Positions 47,515 through 58,206 of a stretch of 64,000 nt of DNA are shown one piece after another. Under the pieces are notes generated by a model. The model was not told the origin of the DNA and did no database searches. It saw only the letters and a program-made list of their open reading frames with translations. This stretch comes from Lonicera japonica (lineage: Eukaryota; Streptophyta; Magnoliopsida; Dipsacales; Caprifoliaceae): positions 53,975,013-54,039,012 of the forward strand of contig CM038466.1 of assembly GCA_021464415.1 (NCBI GenBank). The letters run 5' to 3'. The number at the start of each line of letters is the position of its first letter. Within the stretch, counting starts at the first letter, position 1. A program made the position numbers and the translations under genes.

Positions 47515-48640
47515 CACTATGCCAGAAAAGGGTTTAGGCGACGCACACAAATAGGTTCGTCTCCTCAGACTTAACTTAAGCGACGTACAAGCGATTGCGT
47601 CGCCTAAGTTCACTCTTAGGCGACGAACGGATATAATACGTCTCATAAACTTAACCTTTAGGCAACGTACATGGTAAGATGCGTCGCATAATTGATAAAT
47701 TTCTTAGGCGACGTACATTGGTCATTGCACGTCTCCTAAGATAAGTCATAGGCGACGTACACAAATTAATGTACGTTACCTCAAATGTCACTTAGGAGAC
47801 GCAATTTGACCAATGTGCGTCACCTAAAGTAAATTTTTCTGATTAAATTTTTCCCAAAATTTTGAAAATTTGGAAATTCACTTAGGAGACGCAATTTGAC
47901 CAATTTTGAATTTTGAAAAAATTAAAAATTAACTTAGGAGACGTACTTTGAGCAATGTGCGTTGCCTAAATTAAATTTTCCCGTCGAATTTTTTCACAGA
48001 ATTTTAAAAATTTGGAAATCCACTTAGGAGACGCATATTGACCAATGTGCGTCGCCTAAAGTCACCCAATTTTCACCAAAATTTTAAAATTTTGAAAAAT
48101 TGAAAATTCACTTACGAAACGCACTTTGAGCAATGTGCGTCGCCTAAATTAAATTTTCCCTCCGAAATTTTTCACAGAATTTTGAAAATTTGAAAATTCA
48201 TTTAGGAGACGCACATTGACCAATGTGCGTCGCCTAAAGTCATCCAATTTTCACCAAAATTTTGAAAAATTGAAAAATTGAAAATTCACTTACGAGACGC
48301 ACTTTGACCAATGTGCATCGCCTAAAGTAATTTTCCTGCCTAAATTTTTCACAGAATTTTGAAAATTTGGAAATTCACTTAGGAGACGCACATTGACCAA
48401 TATGCGTCGCCTAAAGTCACCCAATTTTCACCGAAATTTTGAAATTTTTAAAAATTGAAAATTCACTTACGAGACGCACTTTGAGCAATGTGCGTCGCCT
48501 AAAGTTTTTCAACGGTAACATTTTAAATTGTTCAAAGCCCTTTGACCATATCTCTTAAGAGACGGACATTGCTCAATGTGCGTCGCCTAAGATGACTCTT
48601 AGGCGACGCACATTGAGAAATGTCCGTCTCCTAAGAGACA
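47515..48640. repeat. CACTA 5' subterminal hairpin repeats
   Basis: More than a dozen copies of TTAGGAGACGCACATTG / CAATGTGCGTCGCCTAA occur, mostly as head-to-head pairs separated by 2-3 bases, so each can fold into a hairpin. From about 47930 the pairs are organised in a higher-order repeat of 177-178 bp, marked by TTCACAGAATTTT near 47995, 48173 and 48350. At 48549-48638 two pairs form a larger near-perfect inverted repeat with arms of about 40 bp. In En/Spm elements such repeats bind the TNPA-type protein. Confidence 0.9.
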
Positions 48641-48647
48641 GATCTAA

Positions 48648-48654
48648 TATAAAA
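48648..48654 (+). promoter_or_regulatory. Putative TATA box of the CACTA transposase gene
   Basis: TATAAAA lies about 10 bp after the large inverted repeat and about 490 bp before the ATG at 49142. A 5' leader intron is likely between AAAG|GTTAGTG (donor near 48774) and TTTATACAG (49120). Confidence 0.55.
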
Positions 48655-49141
48655 GCAAACCCTCCTCCCATTTCGAGCAAAAATGTGGAGAGGAGTGAGA
48701 AGAGCTTAATTTTGGGCGATTTTAAGCATTTCTATTGCCAAAGAGTTACATCTTATCTCCTATTTGATCTAAAGGTTAGTGTAATCTTTCTTAATCATCT
48801 TAATTTGTTGGTTTAATGTCAAAAATTATTGGTTTAGTATTAAAATTGTATGTTTTGTGTTGAATATCTAGTTTTAGTGTTGTTGCTCTTATTTAATCTC
48901 TACGTTAATATAATCTAAGTTTATAATATAATATTAATTTGTTACTTAATTTTGTGTTTATAGTGGATATTCTAAGTTGAACTCTATGTTACTTCTATGT
49001 TACTTAATTTATTAGTTTATAATATAATATTAATTTGTTACATAATGTTTAGTGTTAAAATTATAAGTTTAGTGTTGAAAATATAGTTATAGCGTTAGTT
49101 GTTGCCTTTATTTTATACAGTTTTCTCGTATGATAGGGAAC

Positions 49142-49825
49142 ATGGACAAGGCTTGGATGTAGTGTTATAAAGGAACAAATGCCTTTATTAATGGGGTACT
49201 AGAATTCATAAAGTTTGCGAGAGAGAATGCAAACTCAACGACCGGATTGTATCGCTGTCCTTGTAATAGTTGTCTCAACCAGAAGAACCAACTTAACGAA
49301 AATGAGATGTACTATCACTTAATCATAAATGGGATAATGGAGGACTATATTGTATGGGTCCATCACGGTGAAGTTTCAAATACACCTTCGGCGTGGGACA
49401 TTAGGCAAGCATAACTACATAATAAGGCTTCTTCAAGTAATAGTGTTGATCCTACTATGCAGCTCTTGGGCGATACTTTTCCTTTTCGTGATTCGTACGA
49501 TTTTGCCCCTTGTTATGATGGTGTAAATGATTTTAATACTGGGGTTCATGTTGACTCTACTGCCGAGGCCGTGATGGAGCACTATCAGTCTCTTTTAGCT
49601 GAAGCACAAACTCCAATATATGATGGTAGCAATGAGAATGTGTTAAGTGCCATTATTAACTCGATGCAGGTCAAAACAAGTAATAATATGACGATTAGAG
49701 CATACAATGAATCGTTAGAGCATACAAAAATGTCCTACCCGAGAGAAACAAGTATCCTGGATCGTACAAAGAAGTAAAAAAAACCCTGAAAAAATTGGGT
49801 TTGGGTCACGAGGTCATCCACATGT
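49142..49825 (+). pseudogene. TNP2-type CACTA transposase, N-terminal part
   Basis: From ATG 49142 the frame reads MDKAWM, stop (TAG 49160-49162), then the transposase-associated domain: FINGVLEFIKFARENAN, YRCPCNSCLNQ and IINGIMEDYIVWVHHGE. A second stop (TAA) is at 49412-49414. A frameshift near 49730 moves the reading to a downstream part containing YPGSYKEVKKTLKKLGLGHE. The conserved cysteines of this zinc-binding-like N-terminal domain are present. The sequence breaks at the retroelement LTR near 49826-49846. The next residues of the family, up to the CPVC motif, are missing. Confidence 0.85.
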
Positions 49826-49833
49826 GCTACTAT

Positions 49834-49846
49834 GGCTCTGATACCA
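49834..49846 (-). other. Retrotransposon primer-binding site (initiator Met tRNA type)
   Basis: On the minus strand TGGTATCAGAGCC lies two bases after the LTR end (CAACA-AT). This is the standard copia primer-binding site. It is the only clear internal sequence left of that element. Confidence 0.75.
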
Positions 49847-49848
49847 AT

Positions 49849-51587
49849 TGTTGGTCGGATTTCAACCCTAGAGGGGGGTGAATAGGGTTTAAAAAGTTTA
49901 ATGCGGAATTTTAAAAACTTTTCGAAAATAGTTTAAGTAAAACAAATTTGCAAACAAATTATCAAGGAATGCAATAAATAGGCAAACAAGCAAATAAACA
50001 ATCTCAAGCAAACAATAATGTAGCAAGTAGATAATGAGATTGAGTTAGAAAGATTGAACCGTTTGAAGTCCAAGACGTTTTGTCCACACGTTTTGGTTTA
50101 CAAACCATAATCCGCGCTCGGTTATTCCCCGAGAATTTCCACTAATTCCAATCTTCTTCCGGGTAAAGATAAACCACTACAAGTGTTGTTGTCTCACTAC
50201 ACTCTTTACAAATATTGCTTGACCAAATATTCACACAAGACTCTCTCTTGTAACCTTGAATTTACCTCTCACAATATCTAGACAAGAATTTACCTTCTTG
50301 TTTTTCCTATGAGATTTACCTCTCACAATTTGAATACAAATGTTGGTGATTCACACCAATTAACAACAACTCTCAAGTTAAAGAATACAATTGAAGCTCA
50401 CACTAGAGTTATCCTATTTGATCAGATGATATAGCTCAAATGATAATAATTGATCAAAAACAATTTCTTGTCTTTAGATATTGAAGATAGATGAAGTATG
50501 GAGTATGAGAGTGATTCAAGGTGTGTAAAATGAGTCGGAAGTCTATATAGTCAAAAGTGTATAGCCGTTTGAGAGGTTTGGGGAAGTTTTGTACCAAAAA
50601 TAGTAAATATTCAAATCACGGCTATATTTTGGTCATCAGTCGACTGAGCAAGCTCATCAGTCGACTGAGTGACCATCAGCACGAGCAAAGCCATCAGTCG
50701 ACTGATGCCCTCTGCTGGTCAGTTTGAGACAGCAAATTTTTCCCGACTTGTTTTGATCATATCTCATAATCCAGCCGTTGGATTGATGAAATTTTGTATG
50801 TAAGTACTATAATGTGTTATCTAACTTCTGTCAAAATTTCATAATGATCGAGTTCGGGAAGGCCTCTTTCAAACCGTTAGATCAAAACTGCGCAAAAACG
50901 GAGCGAGTCTAGAAAGGGAAAAATAAACATTTTTGCAATTAAGTTCCAAAATCAATTTTGATGCTTGGGATAGGTTCCAAATAAGTTTCTAAGACTCCCA
51001 AAATAGTTTTTGTATCAAAATTCATTCATATGAATTTATAGTGAATTTATTTCAAAACCGGTTTTTATAAGAATGATGTTTTGAAATGATTTTGATTCAA
51101 ACTTGGTTATGATCAATCTAACAAAGATGCAAGTTTATGTTTGAGCTATATTATCAATCAATTAAGAAACTTTACATAAATCCTAAGCAAACACTCAATT
51201 ACCGAATAGGTGAGTCTTCGAATGCTTCGATTGTTTCTTCAAATTGATTCTTCACTTGAAGCTTTTCCCTTGAAGCTTTTGCATATGATTCTTGATCTTT
51301 TATGCTTCATGAAATGCATTGCTAGCTTGTGAGTAATGAGATAGATCTTCTTGTCTTGTCCAACGCTTGTAGAAGAATGATCTTGATTCGGATAGATCGA
51401 TTTTAGTCGAATGCTTCTTCACTTGATGATATTGATTGATGATCCTTGTCAAACTTTCTTTGAGCAATCATGCTATTCTTGATTTTCCAAATAAGAAATC
51501 TATAATCTTATATCAAGAACATGTTAAATTACACATGATTGATTTATTGTTATTATCAAAATAAGATTAAGACCTTCAAGGTCAACA
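49849..51587 (-). mobile_element. Sirevirus-like copia LTR, minus orientation, truncated element
   Basis: On the minus strand it starts TGTTGACCTTGAAGGTC and ends AATCCGACCAACA, like the LTR at 27555. 1739 bp. Three CAGTCGACTG palindromes lie at about 50635-50706, upstream of a CTATATAGACT TATA motif near 50550. Everything beyond the primer-binding site, and the second LTR, is gone, so a deletion removed the rest together with a little CACTA sequence. No clean target duplication is seen. Confidence 0.85.
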
Positions 51588-51594
51588 ACAACAA

Positions 51595-53078
51595 TGTCCC
51601 GTTTGCGACGAGTCAAGATAGGATATAGAGAAAGGTAAGAAGGTTCCCAGGAAGGTGGTTCGTTACTTTCCTTTGTAGCCGAGGTTGCAGCGTCTATACA
51701 TGTCTCCACACACTGCAAAGGAAATGCGGTGGCACGGGGAAAGGACCGTAGATCCGGAGTATCTGAGACACCCCACAGATGTGCGCCTTGGTTTGGCAAC
51801 AGACGGGTTCAGCCCTTTCGAATTAGGGGCTTCTCCCCATAGCACTTGGCCTGTTGTCGTACTTCCATACAATTTTACACCTTCGATGTGTATGAAGAAA
51901 GAGTATAACATACTAGTTTTGTTGATATCTGGTCCCAAATCTCCGGGAAACTGCCTTAACGTGTTTATGAGGCCGATTATCGATGAGCTGAAGGAGTTGT
52001 GGGACGCGGGAGTTTGGACTTTGGATCGACAATTAAATCATCCTTTCTAGATGAGAGCAACAGTGATCTCGACGATTAGCGACTTTCCAGGATTAGGGAT
52101 GTTGGGAGGCATTCAAACCAAAGGGTACAAGGCATGTCCGCTTTGTTTGGACGATATTGATTCAGTTCATAGTGATTCCAGAATGTCGTACCTGGGCGCA
52201 AGGAGATGGTTATGTGAGGATCACCCATACCAGAAAGATAAAAAGTTTAACGGTAAAAAAGAGCGCAGACTTGCCCCAAGAAGTTTGTCTGCGAATGAGG
52301 TTTACGAAGCTACCATATCTCATGAACATCAATATAATGTGATGAGTTTACATCCGGGGTTCAAGCATGATTTGAGTAAAGATAAATTATGTTGGACTCA
52401 TGAAAGTATCTTTTGGGAGCTGCCTTACTGGAAAGAAACGAGGATCAGACATACCTTGGATATCATACATATTGAAAAGAATGTGTGCGATAACGTCTTC
52501 GGAACTGTTCTAGGTCTTGGAAGAAAGACTAAGGACAATGCAAAAGCTTGTTCCACTCTAGAAAATATGGGAATACGCAAGAAACTCTGGGCGACAAAAG
52601 GTTCCGGGTCCTCAAGCAAACCGATGCTCCCTCCGGTACCATACACAGTCCCCCCTGAGTATCGGAGCGATGTATTCGAATGGATCGCTGACGTCAAGTA
52701 CCCGAGAGGTTATGCAGGAAGCTTAAAGAATAAAGTAAATTTGGACGATAAAAAGTTTTATGGATTGAAGACTCATGACTACCATGTGCTACTTCAACGT
52801 CTTCTGCCAGTGGTTATCCGACCATATTTGAAGAAATCGGTCGTTAATCCACTAGTCGAGCTATCTAGATTCTTTCAGATGTTGTGTACTCGAGAGCTGA
52901 TGAAATCAGACGTCCACAAAATGCAGCAAGATATCGTCATGATTCTCTGCAAACTGGAGCTAATTTTCACCCCGACTTTCTTTACTATAATGGTACATCT
53001 CTACATCCACCTTCCAGAGCAAGTCCTGCTTACCGGTCCTGTACATTTTACGTGGATGTTTCCTATAGAGCGGTACAT
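51595..53078 (+). pseudogene. TNP2-type CACTA transposase, catalytic core
   Basis: The frame resumes with CPVCDESR and KKVPRKVVRYFPL, then RLYMSPHTAKEMRWH, RHPTDVRLGLATDGFSPF, ISGPKSPGN, TISDFPGLGMLGG and KGYKACPLC. These are the conserved blocks of the Transposase_21 (TNP2) family. In-frame stops are TAG at 51619-51621, 51676-51678 and 52048-52050. After the last the frame is open for 343 codons to 53082. It includes LDIIHIEKNVCDNVFGTVL and the DUF4218 start (KTHDYHVLLQRLLPV, MFPIERYM). A GT donor at 53079 with an acceptor at 53148-53149 forms a 71-bp intron. The protein would cut at the element ends. It is inactive as it stands. Confidence 0.88.
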
Positions 53079-53149
53079 GTAGCTAAGCTTTGGTTTTTTA
53101 CGATACTACGTAATTGTTTATATTTTGTACTAACTACGTAATTTTACAG

Positions 53150-53248
53150 GCAACTCGGGGAGTATAAGAACTTTGTAAGCAGCAGACGTTATCCTGAGGG
53201 GTGTATCACTGAGTGGTACGTTATGCATGAGTGTGTGACGTATATCAA
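53150..53248 (+). pseudogene. TNP2-type transposase exon, left half, split by retrotransposon
   Basis: After the ATTTTACAG acceptor the frame reads QLGEYKNFVSSRRYPEGCI and TEWYVMHECVTYI, the end of the DUF4218 region. It is cut by the Athila-like insertion and resumes at 62245. Confidence 0.85.
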
Positions 53249-55173
53249 TGATAAACGCGTAATTTTGTAGTCGCTAACGCTCTTTTGATTGCGTTTATCG
53301 CGTTTATTTTAGCCTAGATTAATTAAATTAATCTACTTCTTGTGCACACACTCAAAATATCAAGAATTGCTTTAACATGGCTCAAAGTAGCCTTTTCTAG
53401 TGTCTTGAGTGTACCTTCAGCCTATGGAAGCAAGTTGGGAAGCTTTGGGAAGAATTCAAGAGGGATATAAGCCAAAAGAGAAGAAAAAAAGTCTCCCGAA
53501 GTGTCCTCTGATCAATCAGAGGAGCCTCTGATTGATCAGAGGCCACCTTTTAGTGCAGAACCTGCCCTCTGATCGATCAGAGCGTGATCTGATCAATCAG
53601 AGCCCACCTTTTTAAGCCAAATCTCCCCTCTGATCGATCAGAGACCTCCCAGAATGCACAGCACAACCCCCAAAAGCAGCTTTTCTCCCCTTTTGATGCA
53701 TTGAAACTCACCAAAAATTGCTGGACTTTCTATTTTTGTTCTAGCCTCAGGTGTTTACCTAGGGGTCTCTTAGAAAGTGTGATAGAATAGCCATTTTTGG
53801 CATTGTTTTGCCTTTTTATTTAACTATTTTCTTTGTCCTCATTTGGGGATATGTAATTTCTAGATCTAGATTAGTTATTTAAGTGGCTTTTCCCTGCACT
53901 TTATTTCATTATCTATCACTTGTAAGAAATCTAGTTAGAGAAACTCTTGAGAGAAATGGAAATCCTTTTAGTGGTTTTTGTTCATACAACTATCATGGAG
54001 TTGTTTCATTGCTAAGGCTAGAAGATGAAGTTTGCATTGCATTAATTATGTAAGTTTGTTTCTCATTCCATTGTTAGTATTGTTAAATACTTCTTGAATC
54101 CTTCATCTTCTCCATTCAATCAACCATTCATAAGCTAGTAAGATAATCCTCATAAGGTGATTTGACTTTGTATGCCTTGTATACATAGATCTCAAGCATT
54201 AATGAGGAGATGATGCACTTGTGTATTTCTTATTAGCCTATGTCCATTCCTTCTATGATTGAGATACTTTACATTGCCAAGCATGTTTAGTCTTTGAATA
54301 TTCATAGAAATACCATAAATTTGAGATTCCAATCCTTGAATGCTTTAATGATATGTTGAGTGCTTTCTACACTTTATGTGATTTTGAGACTCAATATTTT
54401 CTTAGTTAGAGTGTTGCCAAGGAGGATCTCTTAAGTTTATGCCATAATCAACTACACTAATCACCTTAAGGATTCAATTTGTATTTATCAAATGTGTCTA
54501 AACCGGATGATTCAATCTCCACCTAGACCTCCCAATCTTAGACAAATGACTTGTTATGATTTTTTGAGCTAAACTTTTTAGTTGGCCATTTTCATAATCA
54601 AGTCAATTGCCTAGGGGGAAACTAACAATGAATTCTCAATGCCTAGTTTAATTTTATGCCTTTTCTTTTGGTGTATCTCAAGTTTGCATCTTTATTGGAC
54701 ATTATATGGGAATGGGTTGCACTTGATTCACACCCTTTGTTACAAGATAAAAATGAGAGATACATTTGTGTTGAGTTTTACTTACACCCTTTCTTTATAT
54801 GGCATTTATATGGGAATGGGTTGCTCTTGCTTCACACCCTTTTGCTTAGAAAAGTGTAAGATACTCAACACTTAGGAATTGCATTGAGAACTTTGAATGA
54901 GATTTATTTTACATAACATTGCAAAGCAAATGAATTCTATAATGCCTTAGCCTTTTCTTATCAATTGATACATCACTTTAATTTTTATTGCAAGACTTTA
55001 AAATCAACAACTAAAATCAACCAATCAAATTCTCTTGAACAAAGCCTTGGACTCGTAATCACCACATCGTCTTTCCGACTATCCTTGTGGTTCGACACTT
55101 GGACTTACCAAGTATTATAACTGGAAGACCTACACTTGGGTTCCTAAGCGCGGAAGTATTTTCGAGCGCGTCA
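53249..55173 (+). repeat. 5' LTR of the Athila-like element
   Basis: Runs from TGATAAACGCGTAATTTTG to TTTCGAGCGCGTCA. Five CTCTGATCGATCAGAG-type palindromes lie at 53505-53643. The 3' part is conserved with the solo LTRs at 14905, 23806 and 37441. Confidence 0.95.
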
Positions 55174-55179
55174 AGTTTT

Positions 55180-55197
55180 TGGCGCCGTTGCCGGGGA
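55180..55197 (+). other. Primer-binding site, tRNA-Asp type
   Basis: TGGCGCCGTTGCCGGGGA lies 6 bases after the 5' LTR. It is complementary to the 3' end of plant tRNA-Asp and is typical of Athila-lineage elements. Confidence 0.88.
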
Positions 55198-55431
55198 TAC
55201 GACGAAAGACGGATTACGAGTTTTGTACAAAAATCCGCTTTGTAAGTATATCTGCTCCTTTTGTGAATAAGTTTTTCTTGCTTATTATTTTCTTCTTTTA
55301 TAGGTGACAATTTTCTTTAAGATCACCTTCCCGGGCTTATGCTCGGGGACTTGTACATTGATCTTTGAATAAGTCCACCAAGAGGCCAACCACCACCAAG
55401 GCATACTTCTCCATCACCTCCTCCATCCTAG

Positions 55432-58206
55432 ATGGATAACGAGGACAATGAGTCATATGCCGGAGAGAACAATGATCACAATCGTCCGGTCCGCACAATG
55501 CGAGATTACCTTCAACCTCCTCGAGGCACTTCAAACTCTTGCATTGTCATTCCCACGGGTCAAGTCGGAATATTCACTCTCAAACCGGGCATGTTGCAAC
55601 ATATACCATCATTTCATGGTATGGATTCCGAAAACCCTTACTTGCATTTAAAAGATTTTGAGGAAGTTTGCTCTACTTTTAGAGAAGCTAACACAAATGA
55701 GAAAGTAATGAGGTTAAAACTTTTTCCATTCTCTTTAAAGGATAAAGGAAAAATATGGCTCAATTCTCTACGTCCCAATTCCATTCGAACTTGGCAAGAA
55801 TTGCAAACCGAATTTTTAAATAAATTCTTTCCCGTTCATCGAACCAATGCTTTGAGAAGACAAATTTCAAATTTTTCTCCTAAAGAAAATGAAAGCTTTT
55901 ACAAGTGTTGAGAAAGATACAAAGAACTTTTGAATTCTTGCCCCCATCATGGATATGAGACATGGAGTATTGTTAGCTATTTTTACGAATCACTCACTCC
56001 CGCCATGCGCATGTTTGTGGAAACGATGTGTAATGGAAATTTTTTGAGCAAAAGTCCGGAGGAAGCTTTGTTGTACTTTGATGAAATAGCCAAAGGTGCC
56101 CAAAATTAGAACACCTACACGGATGAGGTTAAGGTTAAAGTTTCCGAGAGAGGGGGTTTGTACCAATTGTCAAAAGGTGATGACATTGAGTTAAAATTTA
56201 TGCAATTGTCAAAGAAAGTCGAAGCCATGGAGTCTAGTAAAATGAGAGAAGGTAGTGTAGGTACTAGTACCGTTTGTGTCATTTGTGAGAAGGTGGGACA
56301 TTCCACGGAGGAGTGTCACACAATTCTGGCCTTCAAAGAAGTCCTTCAAGGTCCCTCACAAGTCAATGCTATAAACTCATACCCTAGGCCACACAATGAT
56401 TCATTTTCTCAAAGGTACAACGAAGGGTGGAGGAATCATCCTAACTTTAGTTGGGGGGAAAATCAAAATGCTCATCAAAATTCTAATGCAAATTCAAACT
56501 CCTACCAACAAAGACCACCTCCACCCCAAAACAACTCTTTTGGCCAAACTAACCCAAACCCGAATTCAAATTTGGAGTCTCTTTTGCGGAAATTTATAGA
56601 TAAGACCAATAGAGAGGTTAGTGATTTGAAAACCCAAATGTCCAAACTCACCACCGCATTGTCCATTCAAGAAAAAGGGAAATTTCCATCTCAACCCTTA
56701 GCTAACCCTCGAGGCCAAGCTTTATTGATCAATGAGGGTGAGTCAAGTGAACATGTTGAGGAGTTGAAATCCATCACCGTCCTTAGGAGTGGGAAAGAGA
56801 TTGACAAAACTATAGTTCCTAAGGCCAAAAAGCCGGCGGACATAGCCAAGTCAAGTCAAGTTGAGGAGATCACCCTAGAAGAGAGAATGAGGGAAGAAGA
56901 GAGAGTTGGAAAAGAGGATTTGGAGAAAATCAAGAATAGTGTCAAAATTCCTTTTTCGGAGAGGTTATCTCAACCTTCTAATGAAAATCACAACACCGGA
57001 ATTCTTGATGTGTTTAGGCAAGTCAAGATCAACATTCCTTTGCTTGATGCGGCCAAGCAAATACCTTCATATGCTAAATTTCTCAAGGATTTGTGTACCA
57101 CCAAAAGAAGGTTGAATGTTAAGAAAAAGGCGTTTATGACGGAGCAAGTGAGCTCGATCATGCAAGGCACTTGCATTCCAAAATTTAAAGATCCCGGTTG
57201 CCCAACAATTTCATGTTTAATTGGCAATTGTTGTATAAAAAATGCCTTGCTTGATTTGGGAGCTAGTGTCAATGTACTTCCTTTTTCGGTGTACAAACAA
57301 TTGGGATTACGAGAGTTGAAACCCACCAAAGTGACGATTGAATTAGCGGATCGATCCGTTAAGATACCAAGAGGGATAGTAGAGGATGTTTTAGTGCAAA
57401 TTGATAAATTCTACTTTCCTGTTGATTTCATTGTTCTTGATATGCAACAGGTAGCAAATCCCGCTAATGAAATTCTCGTCATTTTAGGAAGACCATTTCT
57501 TGCCACATCTAATGCCATCATTAATTGCAAGAATGGAATTGTTAAATTGACTTTTGGAAACATGACTCTTGAGCTAAATGTGTTCTCTTTAAGCAAACAA
57601 CAAAATGATTTTGATGAAAAAAGTGAACATGTGAACATGATAGAGTCAATAGTCCAAGATCATGTCAATGATACTTACGATTCGAATTCAATGGAAGATA
57701 ATCTAACAACTTCCAATGAATTCGATGAGTGTTTGAATGTATTTTCTTTGCTTGATGACAAAGTTCAAAATCCAAAGAAGCAAAAGGAGAGCACATCCGA
57801 TCCAACACTAAAGCTTGAGGGGCAAATGGAGCTCAAGCCATTGCCAAGCAACCGGAAGATGCAACTTGAGGAGTTGGAGGAATTGAGGAGAGACGCATAT
57901 CAAAATTCAAAATTAAGCAAGGAAAGGGCGAAAAAATTTCATGATAAATCGATTTTAAGAAAAGATTTCAAACTTGGTCAAAAAGTCTTTGTTTATGATA
58001 CGCGTCTCCACCTTTTTCCCGGAAAATTAAAGTCTCGTTGGACCGGCCCCTATATTGTCAAGCATGTATTTCCATTTGGGGCCGTGACGGTGGTTGATCC
58101 AAAAATGGGTTTCAAATTCAAAGTTAACCGGCAAAGATTAAAATCGTTTTTGGAAATTCCAACGCTAGAGGAGTCCACCCCTCTAAGCGACCCGACCTAC
58201 GCCTAA
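55432..58206 (+). pseudogene. Gag-protease-integrase tail polyprotein of the Athila-like element
   Basis: One reading frame spans the whole length, broken only by TGA at 55909-55911 and TAG at 56107-56109. Both are likely former TGG codons. In order it has a retrotransposon gag domain (IPSFHGMDSENPYLHLKDFE onward), a CCHC zinc knuckle CVICEKVGHSTEEC (about 56275-56316), an Asn/Pro-rich linker, and an aspartic protease with active-site motif DLGASVNVLP (about 57252) and ILGRPFLATSNA. Then a jump at about 57845-57852 goes directly to the integrase C-terminus (ELEELRRDAYQNSKLSKER, then SRWTGPYIV). The sequence before the join (ELKPLPS) is the usual start of the reverse-transcriptase region, so RT, RNase H and the integrase core were lost without shifting the frame. 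Confidence 0.88.

Noticed and set aside
48592..48816. Arg-rich 74-codon plus-strand frame
   Set aside because: It starts within the CACTA foldback and runs through the leader of the transposase gene. Composition follows the hairpin repeats.
55180..55197. tRNA-Asp-like sequence as a tRNA gene
   Set aside because: Only the 3' 18 bases in complement are present, directly after an LTR; it is a primer-binding site.
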